A DNA stretch of 45,866 nucleotides from Methanolinea sp. (GTDB lineage Archaea; Halobacteriota; Methanomicrobia; Methanomicrobiales; Methanospirillaceae): positions 1 to 45,866 of the forward strand of contig JASEES010000048.1 in assembly GCA_030019395.1 (NCBI GenBank). The letters run 5' to 3'. Of the stretch, positions 19,102 to 27,689 are shown one piece after another (positions within the stretch are counted from its first letter, which is position 1; each line of letters begins with the position of its first letter). Under the pieces are notes generated by a model. The model was not told the DNA's origin. It searched no databases and was given only the letters and a program-made list of their open reading frames with translations. The translations under genes were made by a program, and so were the position numbers.

Positions 19102-20837
19102 TTCACCACCAGGAGCACGTCACCGCTCTGCACCGTGTCCCCGGTATCGACAAAGATGTCCGTGACTCTCCCGTCAACCGGGCTGTGGATGGGGTTTTCC
19201 ATCTTCATCGCCTCCAGCACGAGGAGGAGGTCACCTTTCTTCACCTGGGCGCCGCGACTGGTGAGGATTTTCAGGACCATGCCCTGCATGTGGGCCTTGA
19301 TCCCGCCCGGCATGTCTCCGCGGGGGATCTTATCCTGAGCCGGTGATGCCTGGACGACGGAGCTTCCCCCGACTGATATGATCCGGACCGAGAAGACTTC
19401 CCCGTCCACCTCCACTTCCATCGCATGGGGCATGACGGGGATCTCGGGAGCGGCTGCCTTCTTTGCCGGAATATCCTCGGGTTTTCTCTCGCCCTTCAGG
19501 AACGAGGGAGCGATTGCGGGGTACAGAATATACGTCAGGACGTCTTCTTCCTTTTTTATCAGCCCCTCGGCCATTGCCTGCGCTTTCATCTTCTCGTACA
19601 CCGGTTCGAGAAGGTCTGCGGGCCGGACCGTTATCACCGGTTCGTCGCCGATGATCAATTTCCGGATATCGTCGGGAATGTCACCGGGGGGTTTCCCGTA
19701 GAGCCCGCGGACATAGTCCCTGACCTCGTTTGTCACATTCCTGTAGCGTTCACCGCCGAGAAGGACGTTGAAGACAGCCTGCGTGCCCACGATCTGGGAC
19801 GTGGGCGTGACGAGCGGCGGGTAGCCAAGGTCCCTGCGCACCCGGGGGATCTCCTCGAAGACAGCATTGAGCTTGTCAAGGGCGTCCTGCTCCTTGAGCT
19901 GGGAGACGAGGTTCGAAATCATGCCGCCGGGGAGCTGGTAGAGGAGTACGTCGCTGTCGACCCTCTCGGATATCGGGTCGAGGATACCCGCGTACTTCTC
20001 GCGGATCTTCATGCACTCGTCCCGCACGTCCCGCAGGGCACGCAGGTCAATTCCTGTGTCGCGGGGTGTTCCCTGCAGAGCGGCGACAACACTCTCGGTC
20101 GGGGGCTGCGACGTCCCCATGGCGAAGGGAGACATCGCGGTGTCGAGGATATCGACACCGGCCTCGATGGCTGCCTGGTAACTCATCGGTGCAATCCCGC
20201 TCGTGCAGTGGCAGTGGAGGTCCACGGGGAGGTCCGTCTTTTCCTTTATCCGGGAAATCAGGTCATACGCCGCGTCCGGCATGATCAGTCCCGCCATGTC
20301 CTTGATGCAGATGGAATCGCATTCGAGTGAGTGGAGTTCCTCTGCCATGGCGGCGAACTTCTCGTTCGAGTGGACCGGGCTCGTTGTGTAGCAAATGGTC
20401 CCCTGCAGGTGGGCTCCCGTCTCCTTCACCCGCTTCATCGCCCGGGTCATGTTCCGGATATCGTTGAGGGCGTCAAAGACCCGGAAGATGTCCACGCCGT
20501 TTTTATGGGCAAGATCCACGAAGCGGTCGACCACGTCGTCGGGATAATGCCGGTAACCAACGAGGTTCTGGCCCCGGAGAAGCATCTGTATGGGGGTCTG
20601 CTTCAGCACCTCCTTGAGCATCCGGAGCCTCTCCCAGGGGTCCTCGATAAGGTATCGGATGCTCGAGTCGAAGGTTGCACCACCCCAGGCCTCCACCGAA
20701 AAAAAACCGATTCCATCGATCTTCCGGGCGAGGGTGAGCATGTCCTCTGTCCGCATGCGCGTTGCTATCAGGGACTGATGGGCATCTCTCAACGTGGTAT
20801 CTGTAATTGAAACCTTTCCGGAACGGGAAATACGCAT
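19098..20837 (-). CDS. pycB: Pyruvate carboxylase subunit B (carboxyltransferase with biotin domain)
   Basis: 579 residues. The carboxyltransferase TIM-barrel region has [39 protein letters not shown] (biotinyl transfer Lys) and [11 protein letters not shown] (metal-binding HxH). A PYC/OADA helical domain follows, then an Ala/Pro linker and a C-terminal biotinyl domain with EAMKM; the biotinylated residue is Lys545. It makes oxaloacetate from pyruvate, feeding the incomplete TCA cycle of methanogens. It has its own promoter and a strong GGAGGA site. Position next to biotin uptake and ligase genes fits its biotin need. Confidence 0.96.
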
Positions 20838-20898
20838 CGGGATCCTCCGGGCTTGGCGGCAGCTCGAGCGGGAGGCAACAGCTAAACCTCTAAATCCT

Positions 20899-21552
20899 TC
20901 ATTGTATTAGTATAAAAAATTCTCCGAGTGGTCGAAAAGCGATGAATGCAATGGCTAATGCCGCAACCGTGACAAGGATATCGCGAAACGGTGTCCGGAA
21001 CCGGGCACACACCGACCCGCCCCCGGAGTACCCCCTGGCTACGAGGAGGTCTCCCTGGTCAGACGCCCTCCGGAGGGCACTGTACAGGAGGCCGGTGGAG
21101 AGGGGGACAATACCCGCGATCCCGATCGGCATCCCCTTGAGGGAGAAAGCCCACTTTGCCTTCCTGATTTCATCCTCGAGGAACCTGAGGGCGGAAAGGG
21201 CAATTTCACCGGCAAGCCCGCAGTCAAAGCCCAGGCCCCGCCCCAGGAGCCACGTGCAGACGCTGAGAAACTCGCCGGGCCCCTGGTCCAGGAACGCGAA
21301 AGTGGCGACGAGAAGGACAACTGCGAGCCTGAGGCTGTAGGATGCCCATTCTCCACCCGTAACGAAAAGGGCGAGGGATACGGTGAGGAGGGGGAAAAAA
21401 ACGAGGAGTGGCCACCGGGAACGCCAGAGGCAGACGGGCCCGGAGAGCGTGCAGGCCCACCACAAAAAAGCCAGGATTGCGCCATGCACGGACGTAAAGG
21501 CAGCAATAGAGAGTGCAACGACTGCAAGCAGCCTCAATCGCGGGTCCTGCAT
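20899..21552 (-). CDS. ECF transporter transmembrane subunit T (BioN/CbiQ type)
   Basis: 217 residues with about five membrane helices and a C-terminal coupling region containing ALRRASDQGDLLVARGYSGG, the pair of Ala-Arg motifs by which EcfT contacts its ATPases. It would form the biotin importer with the two ATPases and BioY encoded upstream. The gene overlaps the preceding ATPase by 19 bases. Confidence 0.85.
   Translation of the reverse strand: MQDPRLRLLAVVALSIAAFTSVHGAILAFLWWACTLSGPVCLWRSRWPLLVFFPLLTVSLALFVTGGEWASYSLRLAVVLLVATFAFLDQGPGEFLSVCTWLLGRGLGFDCGLAGEIALSALRFLEDEIRKAKWAFSLKGMPIGIAGIVPLSTGLLYSALRRASDQGDLLVARGYSGGGSVCARFRTPFRDILVTVAALAIAFIAFRPLGEFFILIQ
20908..20920 (-). promoter_or_regulatory. 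TATA box for pycBA
   Basis: ATTTTTTATACTA on the minus strand lies 71-83 bases upstream of the pycB ATG, within the 3' end of the ECF-T gene, and predicts transcription start near 20,889. pycBA can therefore be transcribed independently of the biotin-uptake genes. No BirA-type palindrome is present here. Confidence 0.55.
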
Positions 21553-22247
21553 GCCGCCTCCCCGATATCCTCGAATGACACGTTTTGGGGTACCTGTCCT
21601 GCGGCAACCAGGGCTTTAATCCCTGCAGGGGCCCCCTGCCAGGATGCGATTGCTTCGGGAACCCGTCCCCGGCAGGCGAGTGTGTGGTCTTCGAATTCCC
21701 AGATGACGTCCACGCGGGGGAGGAAATGCCGCTCATGGGTACACAGGATGACGATGCCCCCCCTCTTTTTTCCGATTTCCCTGCAGAGACGAAGCCTGCC
21801 GGTGCAGTCGAGGCCGCTGAACGGCTCGTCGAGGATGAGCAGGTCATCGTCCCGTGCAAGGACGCAGGAGAGAAGCAGCCTCTTCAACTCGCCACGCGAG
21901 AGGGAGAGGGGGTCTTCTTCGCCACGGCCAAAGAGACCGGACCGGGAGAGCACACCGTCTGCGGGAACACCAAACGACGATATTTCTTCGCGGATGGTCT
22001 TTTCTGTCAGGTGCAACTCCGGGAACTGGAAGAGGAGCATGGAACGGGCGATCCCTCTCCGTTCCACGGACCCCTCCGTGGGCGGGAGAAGCCCTGCCGC
22101 AACGAGTGCCAGCGTCGATTTGCCGGCACCAACACTTCCCGTCACGAGGTGGACACCGGGAGAAAAAGCACATGAAGCACGGATCGATACCTCCCCCCGC
22201 TTCACGAGGACACGGTCGAGGACGAGCTCCACTCCCTCCACCTCCAT
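21534..22247 (-). CDS. ECF transporter ATP-binding subunit (second ATPase)
   Basis: 237 residues from ATG 22,247. Walker A is GSVGAGKST, the Q-loop LLFQFPELHL is intact, Walker B is LLILDEPFSGLD and the switch His is in VILCTHERHF. The ABC signature is LSRGELKR, a changed version of LSGGQ. The frame is open further upstream, but that part is antisense-like. It overlaps the first ATPase gene by 46 bases. It powers biotin import together with the other ATPase. Confidence 0.88.
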   Translation of the reverse strand: MEVEGVELVLDRVLVKRGEVSIRASCAFSPGVHLVTGSVGAGKSTLALVAAGLLPPTEGSVERRGIARSMLLFQFPELHLTEKTIREEISSFGVPADGVLSRSGLFGRGEEDPLSLSRGELKRLLLSCVLARDDDLLILDEPFSGLDCTGRLRLCREIGKKRGGIVILCTHERHFLPRVDVIWEFEDHTLACRGRVPEAIASWQGAPAGIKALVAAGQVPQNVSFEDIGEAACRTRD

Positions 22248-22903
22248 GAGGGCGGGTACCAGCAGGTATCCTTCAGTGCAGGGAAGACAGAGAGCGGTGT
22301 GCCCGAATACCTGACGCGTCCCCCCTCCATGAATACCACGTAATCGGCGGATGCAGCAATGTCCATGTCCTGCGTGCACCAGACCACGTGGGGAATCTGC
22401 ATCGCCCGGATACACGCCTCCGCATGGACAGCAGTATCGCTATCGAGGTGCGAGTCCCACTCGTCGAGCACGAGGAGGGCGGGATTTCCGACCACTGCCG
22501 TTGCGAGCGCACAGAGCACCTGTTCCCCGCCCGAGAGGTTCCGGACCTCGCGGGAGAGCAGCCCCTCTATCCCTACGGACCGGGCCGCACGTGATACGGC
22601 TCGCTCCACCTCTTCGCAAAGTGCATGCCGGAACCAGAGGGGCGAGGCTACCTCCTGGGAAACGATTGAAAAGAGGCTGTTTTTCCCCGGAAACTCGTGG
22701 ACAAAGCCCCTCTCCAGGGTAGCGGGATCTCTCCCGTCAACCGTGATGGATCCTCTTTCGGGAACGCTGATTCCCGCAAGGAGACGGAGCAGTGTCGTCT
22801 TCCCGCTCCCGTTCCTGCCCGTGACAACACAAAGGCCGTTTGGAATGGAAAGTATTGGGACGGAGAGGATGCCGTGGGAAAGTCCCTCAACCCGGATCAT
22901 CAT
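22202..22903 (-). CDS. ECF transporter ATP-binding subunit (first ATPase, altered Q- and H-loops)
   Basis: 233 residues. Walker A GRNGSGKTT and signature NLSGGEQ are canonical. In Walker B, LLVLDEWDSHLD keeps the catalytic Glu but replaces the usual Pro by Trp. The Q-loop position reads VHEFPGKN, with Glu instead of Gln, and the H-switch reads VVWCTQDMD, with Gln instead of His. The C-terminus beyond PLSVFPALKD becomes Trp/Ser-rich and is encoded inside the overlap with the next gene. It overlaps bioY by 4 bases. Together with the second ATPase it suggests an asymmetric pair. Confidence 0.85.
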   Translation of the reverse strand: MMIRVEGLSHGILSVPILSIPNGLCVVTGRNGSGKTTLLRLLAGISVPERGSITVDGRDPATLERGFVHEFPGKNSLFSIVSQEVASPLWFRHALCEEVERAVSRAARSVGIEGLLSREVRNLSGGEQVLCALATAVVGNPALLVLDEWDSHLDSDTAVHAEACIRAMQIPHVVWCTQDMDIAASADYVVFMEGGRVRYSGTPLSVFPALKDTCWYPPSWRWREWSSSSTVSS

Positions 22904-23451
22904 TGTTCCCCCCTGCGGGTGTTCACACCGGTGATCCGGGAAACCCTGTTCGTAACAGTATACGCGGCAAATGCCTTGAGCAGGTCACCGGGCACGAAAG
23001 GCACTGCACCGACGAGGATAGCAGCAGGAAGGGAGAGACCGGAAGAATACGCAAGCCACGCGATGCCGCATGAATAGTAGATGGATGCACCCGCTCCCAT
23101 ACCTGCCCACCGGGCCTGCCAGCTCCGGTGTTCATAGCACATACCGGAGACGAACGCCGCCGGGACAAACCCAAGGAGGTACCCTCCCGTCGGCCCGAGG
23201 AGAACGCCGATCCCAGCTGCCCCGTTGTGGAAAACAGGGAAATTGAGTGCACCGAGCAGCAGGAAGAGAAGGACCGGTACGACCGCGTACCTCCCCATGA
23301 ACCCCGCAGCAAGGAAGAGAAAGAGGGTCTGGAGGGTCAGAGGTACAGGAACGAACGGAACCGAGATCCAGGACCCTGCTGCGAGGAGCGCGGCAAAAGT
23401 GCCGGTATGGGCGATAAAGAGGGCTCTCTCCCGTCCGGACAACATCGTCAA
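22900..23451 (-). CDS. bioY: Biotin transporter substrate-binding subunit BioY
   Basis: About 183 residues with six membrane helices and BioY hallmarks: SVPFVPVPLTLQTLFLFLAAGFMG, LLLGALNFPVFHNGAAGIGVLLGPTGGYLLGF and FVPGDLLKAFAAY. It is the S-component that binds biotin for the ECF module encoded just downstream. The start is uncertain: TTG 23,451 or ATG 23,445, both inside the BirA-type palindrome. It follows birA by 26 bases. Confidence 0.93.
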   Translation of the reverse strand: MTMLSGRERALFIAHTGTFAALLAAGSWISVPFVPVPLTLQTLFLFLAAGFMGRYAVVPVLLFLLLGALNFPVFHNGAAGIGVLLGPTGGYLLGFVPAAFVSGMCYEHRSWQARWAGMGAGASIYYSCGIAWLAYSSGLSLPAAILVGAVPFVPGDLLKAFAAYTVTNRVSRITGVNTRRGEQ

Positions 23452-23476
23452 CCATGAAATTTTTCCTGGTTGACGA
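23445..23476. promoter_or_regulatory. BirA-type operator between birA and bioY
   Basis: Perfect 9-base inverted repeat TCGTCAACC (23,445-23,453) and GGTTGACGA (23,468-23,476) with a 14-base spacer. This is the architecture of known BirA operators (GTxAACC-like arms about 14-15 bases apart). It fills the gap between the birA stop and the bioY start. BirA here has a DNA-binding domain, so repression of bioY and downstream ECF genes when biotin is plentiful is likely. The spacer contains AAAAATTT, a possible weak TATA box. Confidence 0.75.
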
Positions 23477-23477
23477 G

Positions 23478-24461
23478 TTAATCCTGTCGCTGGATACAGT
23501 CCCCGGCGATCACGCGCTCGATCTTTCCGCTGTCCTTGCGGACGAGCAGCGCACCGAACTCGTCGATATCGATTGCCTCACCCTCGAAACTCGATTTCAG
23601 GGTGTTGATCCGGACCCGGCGTTCCAGCGTACAGGAGAGACTCTTCCATTCGCGGATGACCGAGTCGAACTCTCCGGCCTCGAGCAGCGAATAGCGGCTC
23701 TCGAATTCCTTCAGGATCCGGGCAAGAAGCGCGGGCCGATCGACATCGTGGCCGACTTCAAGGCTCACGGAGGTGACGGCATTGGGGACCATGGAGAGGT
23801 CCTGGGGGGAGACGTTCACGTCGATACCCATTCCGAGCAGGGCATAATTGACCCTGTCAGCCTCGGCAGATATCTCGAGGAGGAGCCCCGCGACCTTCTT
23901 GTCCCCGATATACACGTCGTTTGGCCACTTGATCAGGGCACCAAGGTCATATTCCTTCCGGAGGGCACGGGCAACCGCGATCGATCCGGCCATCGTAATC
24001 ATGAAAATCCTGTCGATGGGAATCGCCGGCCTGAGAATGATCGTTACCCATATCCCGCCCCGGGGCGAAACCCATGACCGGCCCAGCCGCCCCATGCCCC
24101 CCGTCTGCTGTTCCGCGATGATGACAGTTCCGTGGAGTGCAGCAGGGTCCTCCTCACGAACCATCTGCTTTGCCACCCAGTTCGTCGAGACAGTGCTCTC
24201 GAAGTAGCGCATCATCCTGCCCATCACGTTCGTCCGGAGCTTCTTGTGGACTTCGTAGGGGAGCAGCCGGTTGCTGCTCTTCTTGAGGCGGTATCCCTCC
24301 CGGTGCGATGCCTGGATATCGTATCCCATGTTGATCAGTTCCTTGATGTGCTTCCAGACCGCCGACCGGGATATCCCGAGGGCAGCGCTGATCTTCTCAC
24401 CCGGGACCGGGCCGTCACTGTTTTCGAGCACCTCAAGGACACGGAATGCTGCCTCGTACAT
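23478..24461 (-). CDS. birA: Bifunctional biotin-protein ligase / biotin repressor BirA
   Basis: 327 residues. An N-terminal winged helix (VPGEKISAALGISRSAVWKHIKELINMGYDI) is followed by the ligase domain: STVSTNWVAKQM, biotin-binding loop EQQTGGMGRLGRSWVSPRGGIWVTIIL, KWPNDVYIGDKKVAGLLLE, LLGMGIDVNV, and a C-terminal SH3-like domain (FEGEAIDIDEFGALLV). It makes biotinyl-AMP and attaches biotin to PycB Lys545. The DNA-binding domain implies repressor function at the adjacent palindrome. The start lies 4 bases after the DUF2111 stop. Confidence 0.95.
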   Translation of the reverse strand: MYEAAFRVLEVLENSDGPVPGEKISAALGISRSAVWKHIKELINMGYDIQASHREGYRLKKSSNRLLPYEVHKKLRTNVMGRMMRYFESTVSTNWVAKQMVREEDPAALHGTVIIAEQQTGGMGRLGRSWVSPRGGIWVTIILRPAIPIDRIFMITMAGSIAVARALRKEYDLGALIKWPNDVYIGDKKVAGLLLEISAEADRVNYALLGMGIDVNVSPQDLSMVPNAVTSVSLEVGHDVDRPALLARILKEFESRYSLLEAGEFDSVIREWKSLSCTLERRVRINTLKSSFEGEAIDIDEFGALLVRKDSGKIERVIAGDCIQRQD

Positions 24462-24465
24462 GGTA

Positions 24466-24888
24466 TTACCTTTTGGATGCGGCCTGTTCGGAAGGGAGCG
24501 GGCAGGGGTCCTTGCCGCAGACCTGCCTCAAAATCTCTGACTGGTGTTCCATGAGCGTGGCAAGGTCGAAAATCCCCGTGATGTCCACGACACCGATTGC
24601 GGCAAGAACGTCTCCGGCAGAATCGCGGACGGGTGCCACGATGACCGGCACACCCCTGTAGGCCCCGGTCTTGGGGGTGGTCTTGATAAGCCGGTTCTCC
24701 CTGATGACATCTTCGAGGACAGGACCCGTGTAGTTCCTGTCCACCACGAAGCCGTTCTCTATCCTGATGCCGGGGCGACGGGCAGACCGGACAGTGATGG
24801 GGAGCCTGTTGAGGAGTTCATGGAGTGCAAGGCCGACAGGTTCGAGGTCTTCAGGGCCGCTGTCCACGGAGATAACGTAGCGATTCAT
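24466..24888 (-). CDS. DUF2111 family protein (methanogen-specific)
   Basis: 140 residues. The sequence LHELLNRLPITVRSARRPGIRIENGFVVDRNYTGPVLEDVIRENR..PVIVAPVRDSAGDVLAAIGVVDI belongs to DUF2111, a family found in methanogens. The second half resembles a PAS/GAF-like or profilin-like small-molecule fold by its VIVAPVRD..GDVLAAIGVVD pattern. Function unknown. It is translationally close to birA (4-base gap), so it may belong to biotin or carboxylase physiology, which is inference. Confidence 0.85.
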   Translation of the reverse strand: MNRYVISVDSGPEDLEPVGLALHELLNRLPITVRSARRPGIRIENGFVVDRNYTGPVLEDVIRENRLIKTTPKTGAYRGVPVIVAPVRDSAGDVLAAIGVVDITGIFDLATLMEHQSEILRQVCGKDPCPLPSEQAASKR

Positions 24889-24921
24889 GGGCAGATCCTT
24901 ACTCTATTCCCTGGTCTTTGT

Positions 24922-25497
24922 TCACAATAATGTTTCCGACCCGCCGGAGCAGAATTGACGGATGAACTCCTTTGAAGGGTATTCGTGGATGGTGGTGACA
25001 ACCGCCTCGCCGCTGCCGGCACTGCACCGGAGGAGAACTGCCCCTTGTGCATTCCGTGCAACGACCTCGCAGTCGTGTTCCGGGAAGAACCCGTCGCACT
25101 CGATTGTGGCAGGGTCGAACCCGGCAAAAAGGGATGCACATCCGTGGGAGGAGACGCATTCGACCCCCCCTTCTCCCTTTTTATGCGTATAGAGCACCCG
25201 GAACGGGAGCCAGTCGTAGGCATCTGCCCGGTCGATTCCCGGCCCGAAAACGAGGAGTCTCCCCCCGTTCCCGATGAATTTCCTGATGCGCGACGATGAT
25301 GCCCGGAGTGCAGGCAGCAACCGGGAATAGGCCGGGTTGGCAAAGCCCGTCGGGACGACGAGGGCACAGAACCTGCCCCGGAAGAAGGGTGCCGCGAGGA
25401 GCTGGGGGGTCACGTGGTCGCAGGAGACCCCGCATTCTTCGAGGTACCGGGAAAAGACGAGTTTTTCGTCCCAGAGCAGGCCGACCCGCGGTGTCAC
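24922..25497 (-). CDS. Class I glutamine-amidotransferase-like (BPL_N-type) protein
   Basis: 191 residues starting GTG 25,497. The fold pattern VGLLWDEKLVFSRYLEECGVSCDHVTPQLL..FCALVVPTGFANPAY..IRKFIGNGGRLLVFGPG is that of the BPL_N/ThuA-like flavodoxin-type amidotransferase relatives. The catalytic Cys nucleophile elbow is not seen (GFANP at that site), so it may be a binding rather than a catalytic domain. It overlaps the rtcB stop by 4 bases and is last in the archease-rtcB operon. Role there unknown. Confidence 0.65.
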   Translation of the reverse strand: MTPRVGLLWDEKLVFSRYLEECGVSCDHVTPQLLAAPFFRGRFCALVVPTGFANPAYSRLLPALRASSSRIRKFIGNGGRLLVFGPGIDRADAYDWLPFRVLYTHKKGEGGVECVSSHGCASLFAGFDPATIECDGFFPEHDCEVVARNAQGAVLLRCSAGSGEAVVTTIHEYPSKEFIRQFCSGGSETLL

Positions 25498-26933
25498 CCC
25501 TTGATCACCGCCAGCGGTTCAAGCCGGGCGACGAGGCGGGAGAGGCCGACCTCGTGGACGACGCGGACGACTTCGGCACTCGGCTTGTAAACGTCAGGGG
25601 CCTCGTCTGCCAGGGAAGCGTCGTTTGGTGCCCGCACGACGATGCCCGCCTTCCCGAGGCTCTCGCGGATCTCCCTGCCTGTGATCCGGCGCTTGGCCTG
25701 CGTCCTGCTCATGACCCTCCCGGCGCCATGGCAGGTGCTCCCGAACGTCTTTTCCATTGCTGTCTGTGTCCCGTGCAGGACAAACGAGGGTGTCCCCATG
25801 CTGCCGGGGATGATTACGGGCTGGCCCACGCGGGAATAGGAGGCGGGGATACCCGGGGATCCCGGTCCGAAAGCCCTCGTTGCCCCCTTGCGGTGAACGC
25901 AGAGCCGCAGCCTTTTGCCATCGACGAGGTGTTCCTCTATCTTTGCCACGTTATGGGCAACGTCGTACACGAGGCGCATCTCTTTCTGGGGCACACGGTA
26001 GAGTTCCTCCATGACTTTCCGCGTCCTGTGCATGATCACCTGCCGGTTTGCCCATGCGTAGTTTGCGGACGCCGCCATCGCCCCGAAGTATGCCCGGCCT
26101 TCGGGGGAGTCGAGGGGGGCGCAGGCAAGCTGGCGGTCAGGCAGGGATATGCCGTACCGTTTCGTAGCCGCTTCGAGGACACGGAGATGGTCGGTGCAGA
26201 CCTGGTGGCCCAGGCCCCGGGAACCGCAGTGGATCATGATGCAGACCTGGCCCGGCACGAGGCCAAAGGCGGATGCTGCCGCCTCGTCGTAGATTTCCCT
26301 GACAACCTGCACCTCGAGAAAATGGTTCCCGGATCCAAGCGTCCCGCTCTGGGGGATTCCCCTCGCCCGGGCTTTCTCGGAGACTGCTGCAGGGTCGGCC
26401 CCCTCCATGCACCCCCCCTCCTCGCAGAACTCCGTGTCCTCTGCCCGCCCGAACCCCTGCCTGACGGCCCAGGAAGCCCCCTCCACGAGGACGGAGTCAA
26501 GGTCTTTTCCTGAGAGGCGGAGACTGCTCTTTCCCCCGACACCCGTCGGGATTTCACGGTAGAGTCGTTCGGCAAGCTCCCTGCGGTTGGTGATGTCCTT
26601 TTCTTCCAGCGGTGTGGAAAGGAGCCTGACCCCGCAGTTGATATCGAAGCCGACACCACCCGGGGAGATGACACCGCTTTCGAACGCGAAAGCAGCAACC
26701 CCGCCGATGGGAAAGCCGTATCCCCAGTGGATATCGGGCATTGCAAGCGACCGCTTCACAATTCCTGGCATTGTCGCGACATTGGCAAGCTGGCGGACGG
26801 CACCCTCCTCGAGCGTTCCGGCAAGCCGGGGGGAGAGGTAGAAGACGCCGGGAACCCGCATTCCCGGGACATATCCCAGGGGGACTTCCCATTCACAGGG
26901 TCCGAGGCTCTGTATCCCGGGGAGCATAGTCAC
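25494..26933 (-). CDS. rtcB: RNA-splicing ligase RtcB
   Basis: 479 residues, the normal archaeal length. Hallmarks are MPDIHWGYGFPIGGVAAF, GGVGFDINCGVRLL (Mn2+-binding Cys), SGNHFLEVQ, IHCGSRGLGHQV, VYDVAHN, VHRKGATRAF (guanylylated His) and the C-terminus APDVYKPSAEVV. It joins 2',3'-cyclic phosphate and 5'-OH RNA ends in tRNA splicing. No intein interrupts it. The start (GTG, with ATG two codons later) touches the archease stop codon. An intron-bearing tRNA-Met in the window is a likely client. Confidence 0.97.
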   Translation of the reverse strand: MTMLPGIQSLGPCEWEVPLGYVPGMRVPGVFYLSPRLAGTLEEGAVRQLANVATMPGIVKRSLAMPDIHWGYGFPIGGVAAFAFESGVISPGGVGFDINCGVRLLSTPLEEKDITNRRELAERLYREIPTGVGGKSSLRLSGKDLDSVLVEGASWAVRQGFGRAEDTEFCEEGGCMEGADPAAVSEKARARGIPQSGTLGSGNHFLEVQVVREIYDEAAASAFGLVPGQVCIMIHCGSRGLGHQVCTDHLRVLEAATKRYGISLPDRQLACAPLDSPEGRAYFGAMAASANYAWANRQVIMHRTRKVMEELYRVPQKEMRLVYDVAHNVAKIEEHLVDGKRLRLCVHRKGATRAFGPGSPGIPASYSRVGQPVIIPGSMGTPSFVLHGTQTAMEKTFGSTCHGAGRVMSRTQAKRRITGREIRESLGKAGIVVRAPNDASLADEAPDVYKPSAEVVRVVHEVGLSRLVARLEPLAVIKG

Positions 26934-27341
26934 TCACACATCAAAGATGACATCAAGGATATATGAATCATCTTCCCGGCGAAGGGAGAGATCGGAAAAA
27001 GAGATACCCTTGACCCCGCGCCCGCCCCCGTGCCTCTCCGGGGAGAATGGCTCGCCATGGAGTATCCCCTTCGCCTTCGTGTCACTGACGGTCACATCGG
27101 CACGTGAGACGACGAACCCCTCAACCTCCGAGATGAAGAGAACCTCGGAGAGGAATGCGAAAACCAGGGATTCCGGGTCGTGGGCATCGACCTCAATCTC
27201 CCGTTCCTGTCCGTCTTCGCCAGGCCGCCCGTACATCACGTCCATCAGGGCCCTTGCTGCCTCGGAATAGAGTTCTCCAAGGGAGGCTGCCCGGATCCTG
27301 AACCGGGCATCCGCGGTATGTTCGAGCTCTTCAAAACTCAT
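26934..27341 (-). CDS. Archease (RtcB activator)
   Basis: 135 residues starting MSFEELEHTADARFRIRAASLGELYSEAARALMDVM, the archease signature with the His-Thr-Ala-Asp metal-binding motif. It also has DPESLVFAFLSEVLFISE, VKGISFSDLSL and the C-terminal YILDVIFDV, which ends in the conserved acidic residue. It accelerates guanylylation and turnover of RtcB, whose gene follows immediately. Confidence 0.95.
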   Translation of the reverse strand: MSFEELEHTADARFRIRAASLGELYSEAARALMDVMYGRPGEDGQEREIEVDAHDPESLVFAFLSEVLFISEVEGFVVSRADVTVSDTKAKGILHGEPFSPERHGGGRGVKGISFSDLSLRREDDSYILDVIFDV

Positions 27342-27630
27342 TGCCGGCAGGTCCCTCGTCCCCGGGAGGGTCCAGGAAGAGAGGGAGCATTCCCCTGTGG
27401 ATGGAGTGCAGGTACCGTGCCTGGTGAATGGAGATAAAAATCGTCCTGTCCCTTATCTTAACCTGTATATCGGTTGGTTTGGGTGGCTTCATGCTCACGG
27501 GAAGGAGTATGGGACCGCCACACGAGGTGCAGACCCGAAAATCACACCCCCTCCTCTCGATATAGTCGGCCACGTCCTCGTTCACCATGATCTCTTCGGG
27601 AAGAAGACGTGAATTGGATCGTACATACAT
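27331..27630 (-). CDS. Conserved hypothetical protein with a CxxC motif
   Basis: About 99 residues from ATG 27,630 (GTG 27,642 also possible). It carries CDFRVCTSCGGPILLPVSMKPPKPTDIQVKIRDRTIFISIHQARYL, with a CxxC pair and an Ile-rich beta segment. The 3' end overlaps the archease start by 11 bases, so it heads the RNA-ligase operon. Probably methanogen-specific; function unknown. Confidence 0.7.
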   Translation of the reverse strand: MYVRSNSRLLPEEIMVNEDVADYIERRGCDFRVCTSCGGPILLPVSMKPPKPTDIQVKIRDRTIFISIHQARYLHSIHRGMLPLFLDPPGDEGPAGNEF

Positions 27631-27689
27631 GATTCTCACCACATCGACCGGAAAGGGTAAAAAAATTGTGAAGGGATGCCCGGAGGTTT

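Noticed and set aside
25296-26513. 405-codon plus-strand frame opposite rtcB
   Set aside because: Antisense shadow of the well-supported rtcB gene.
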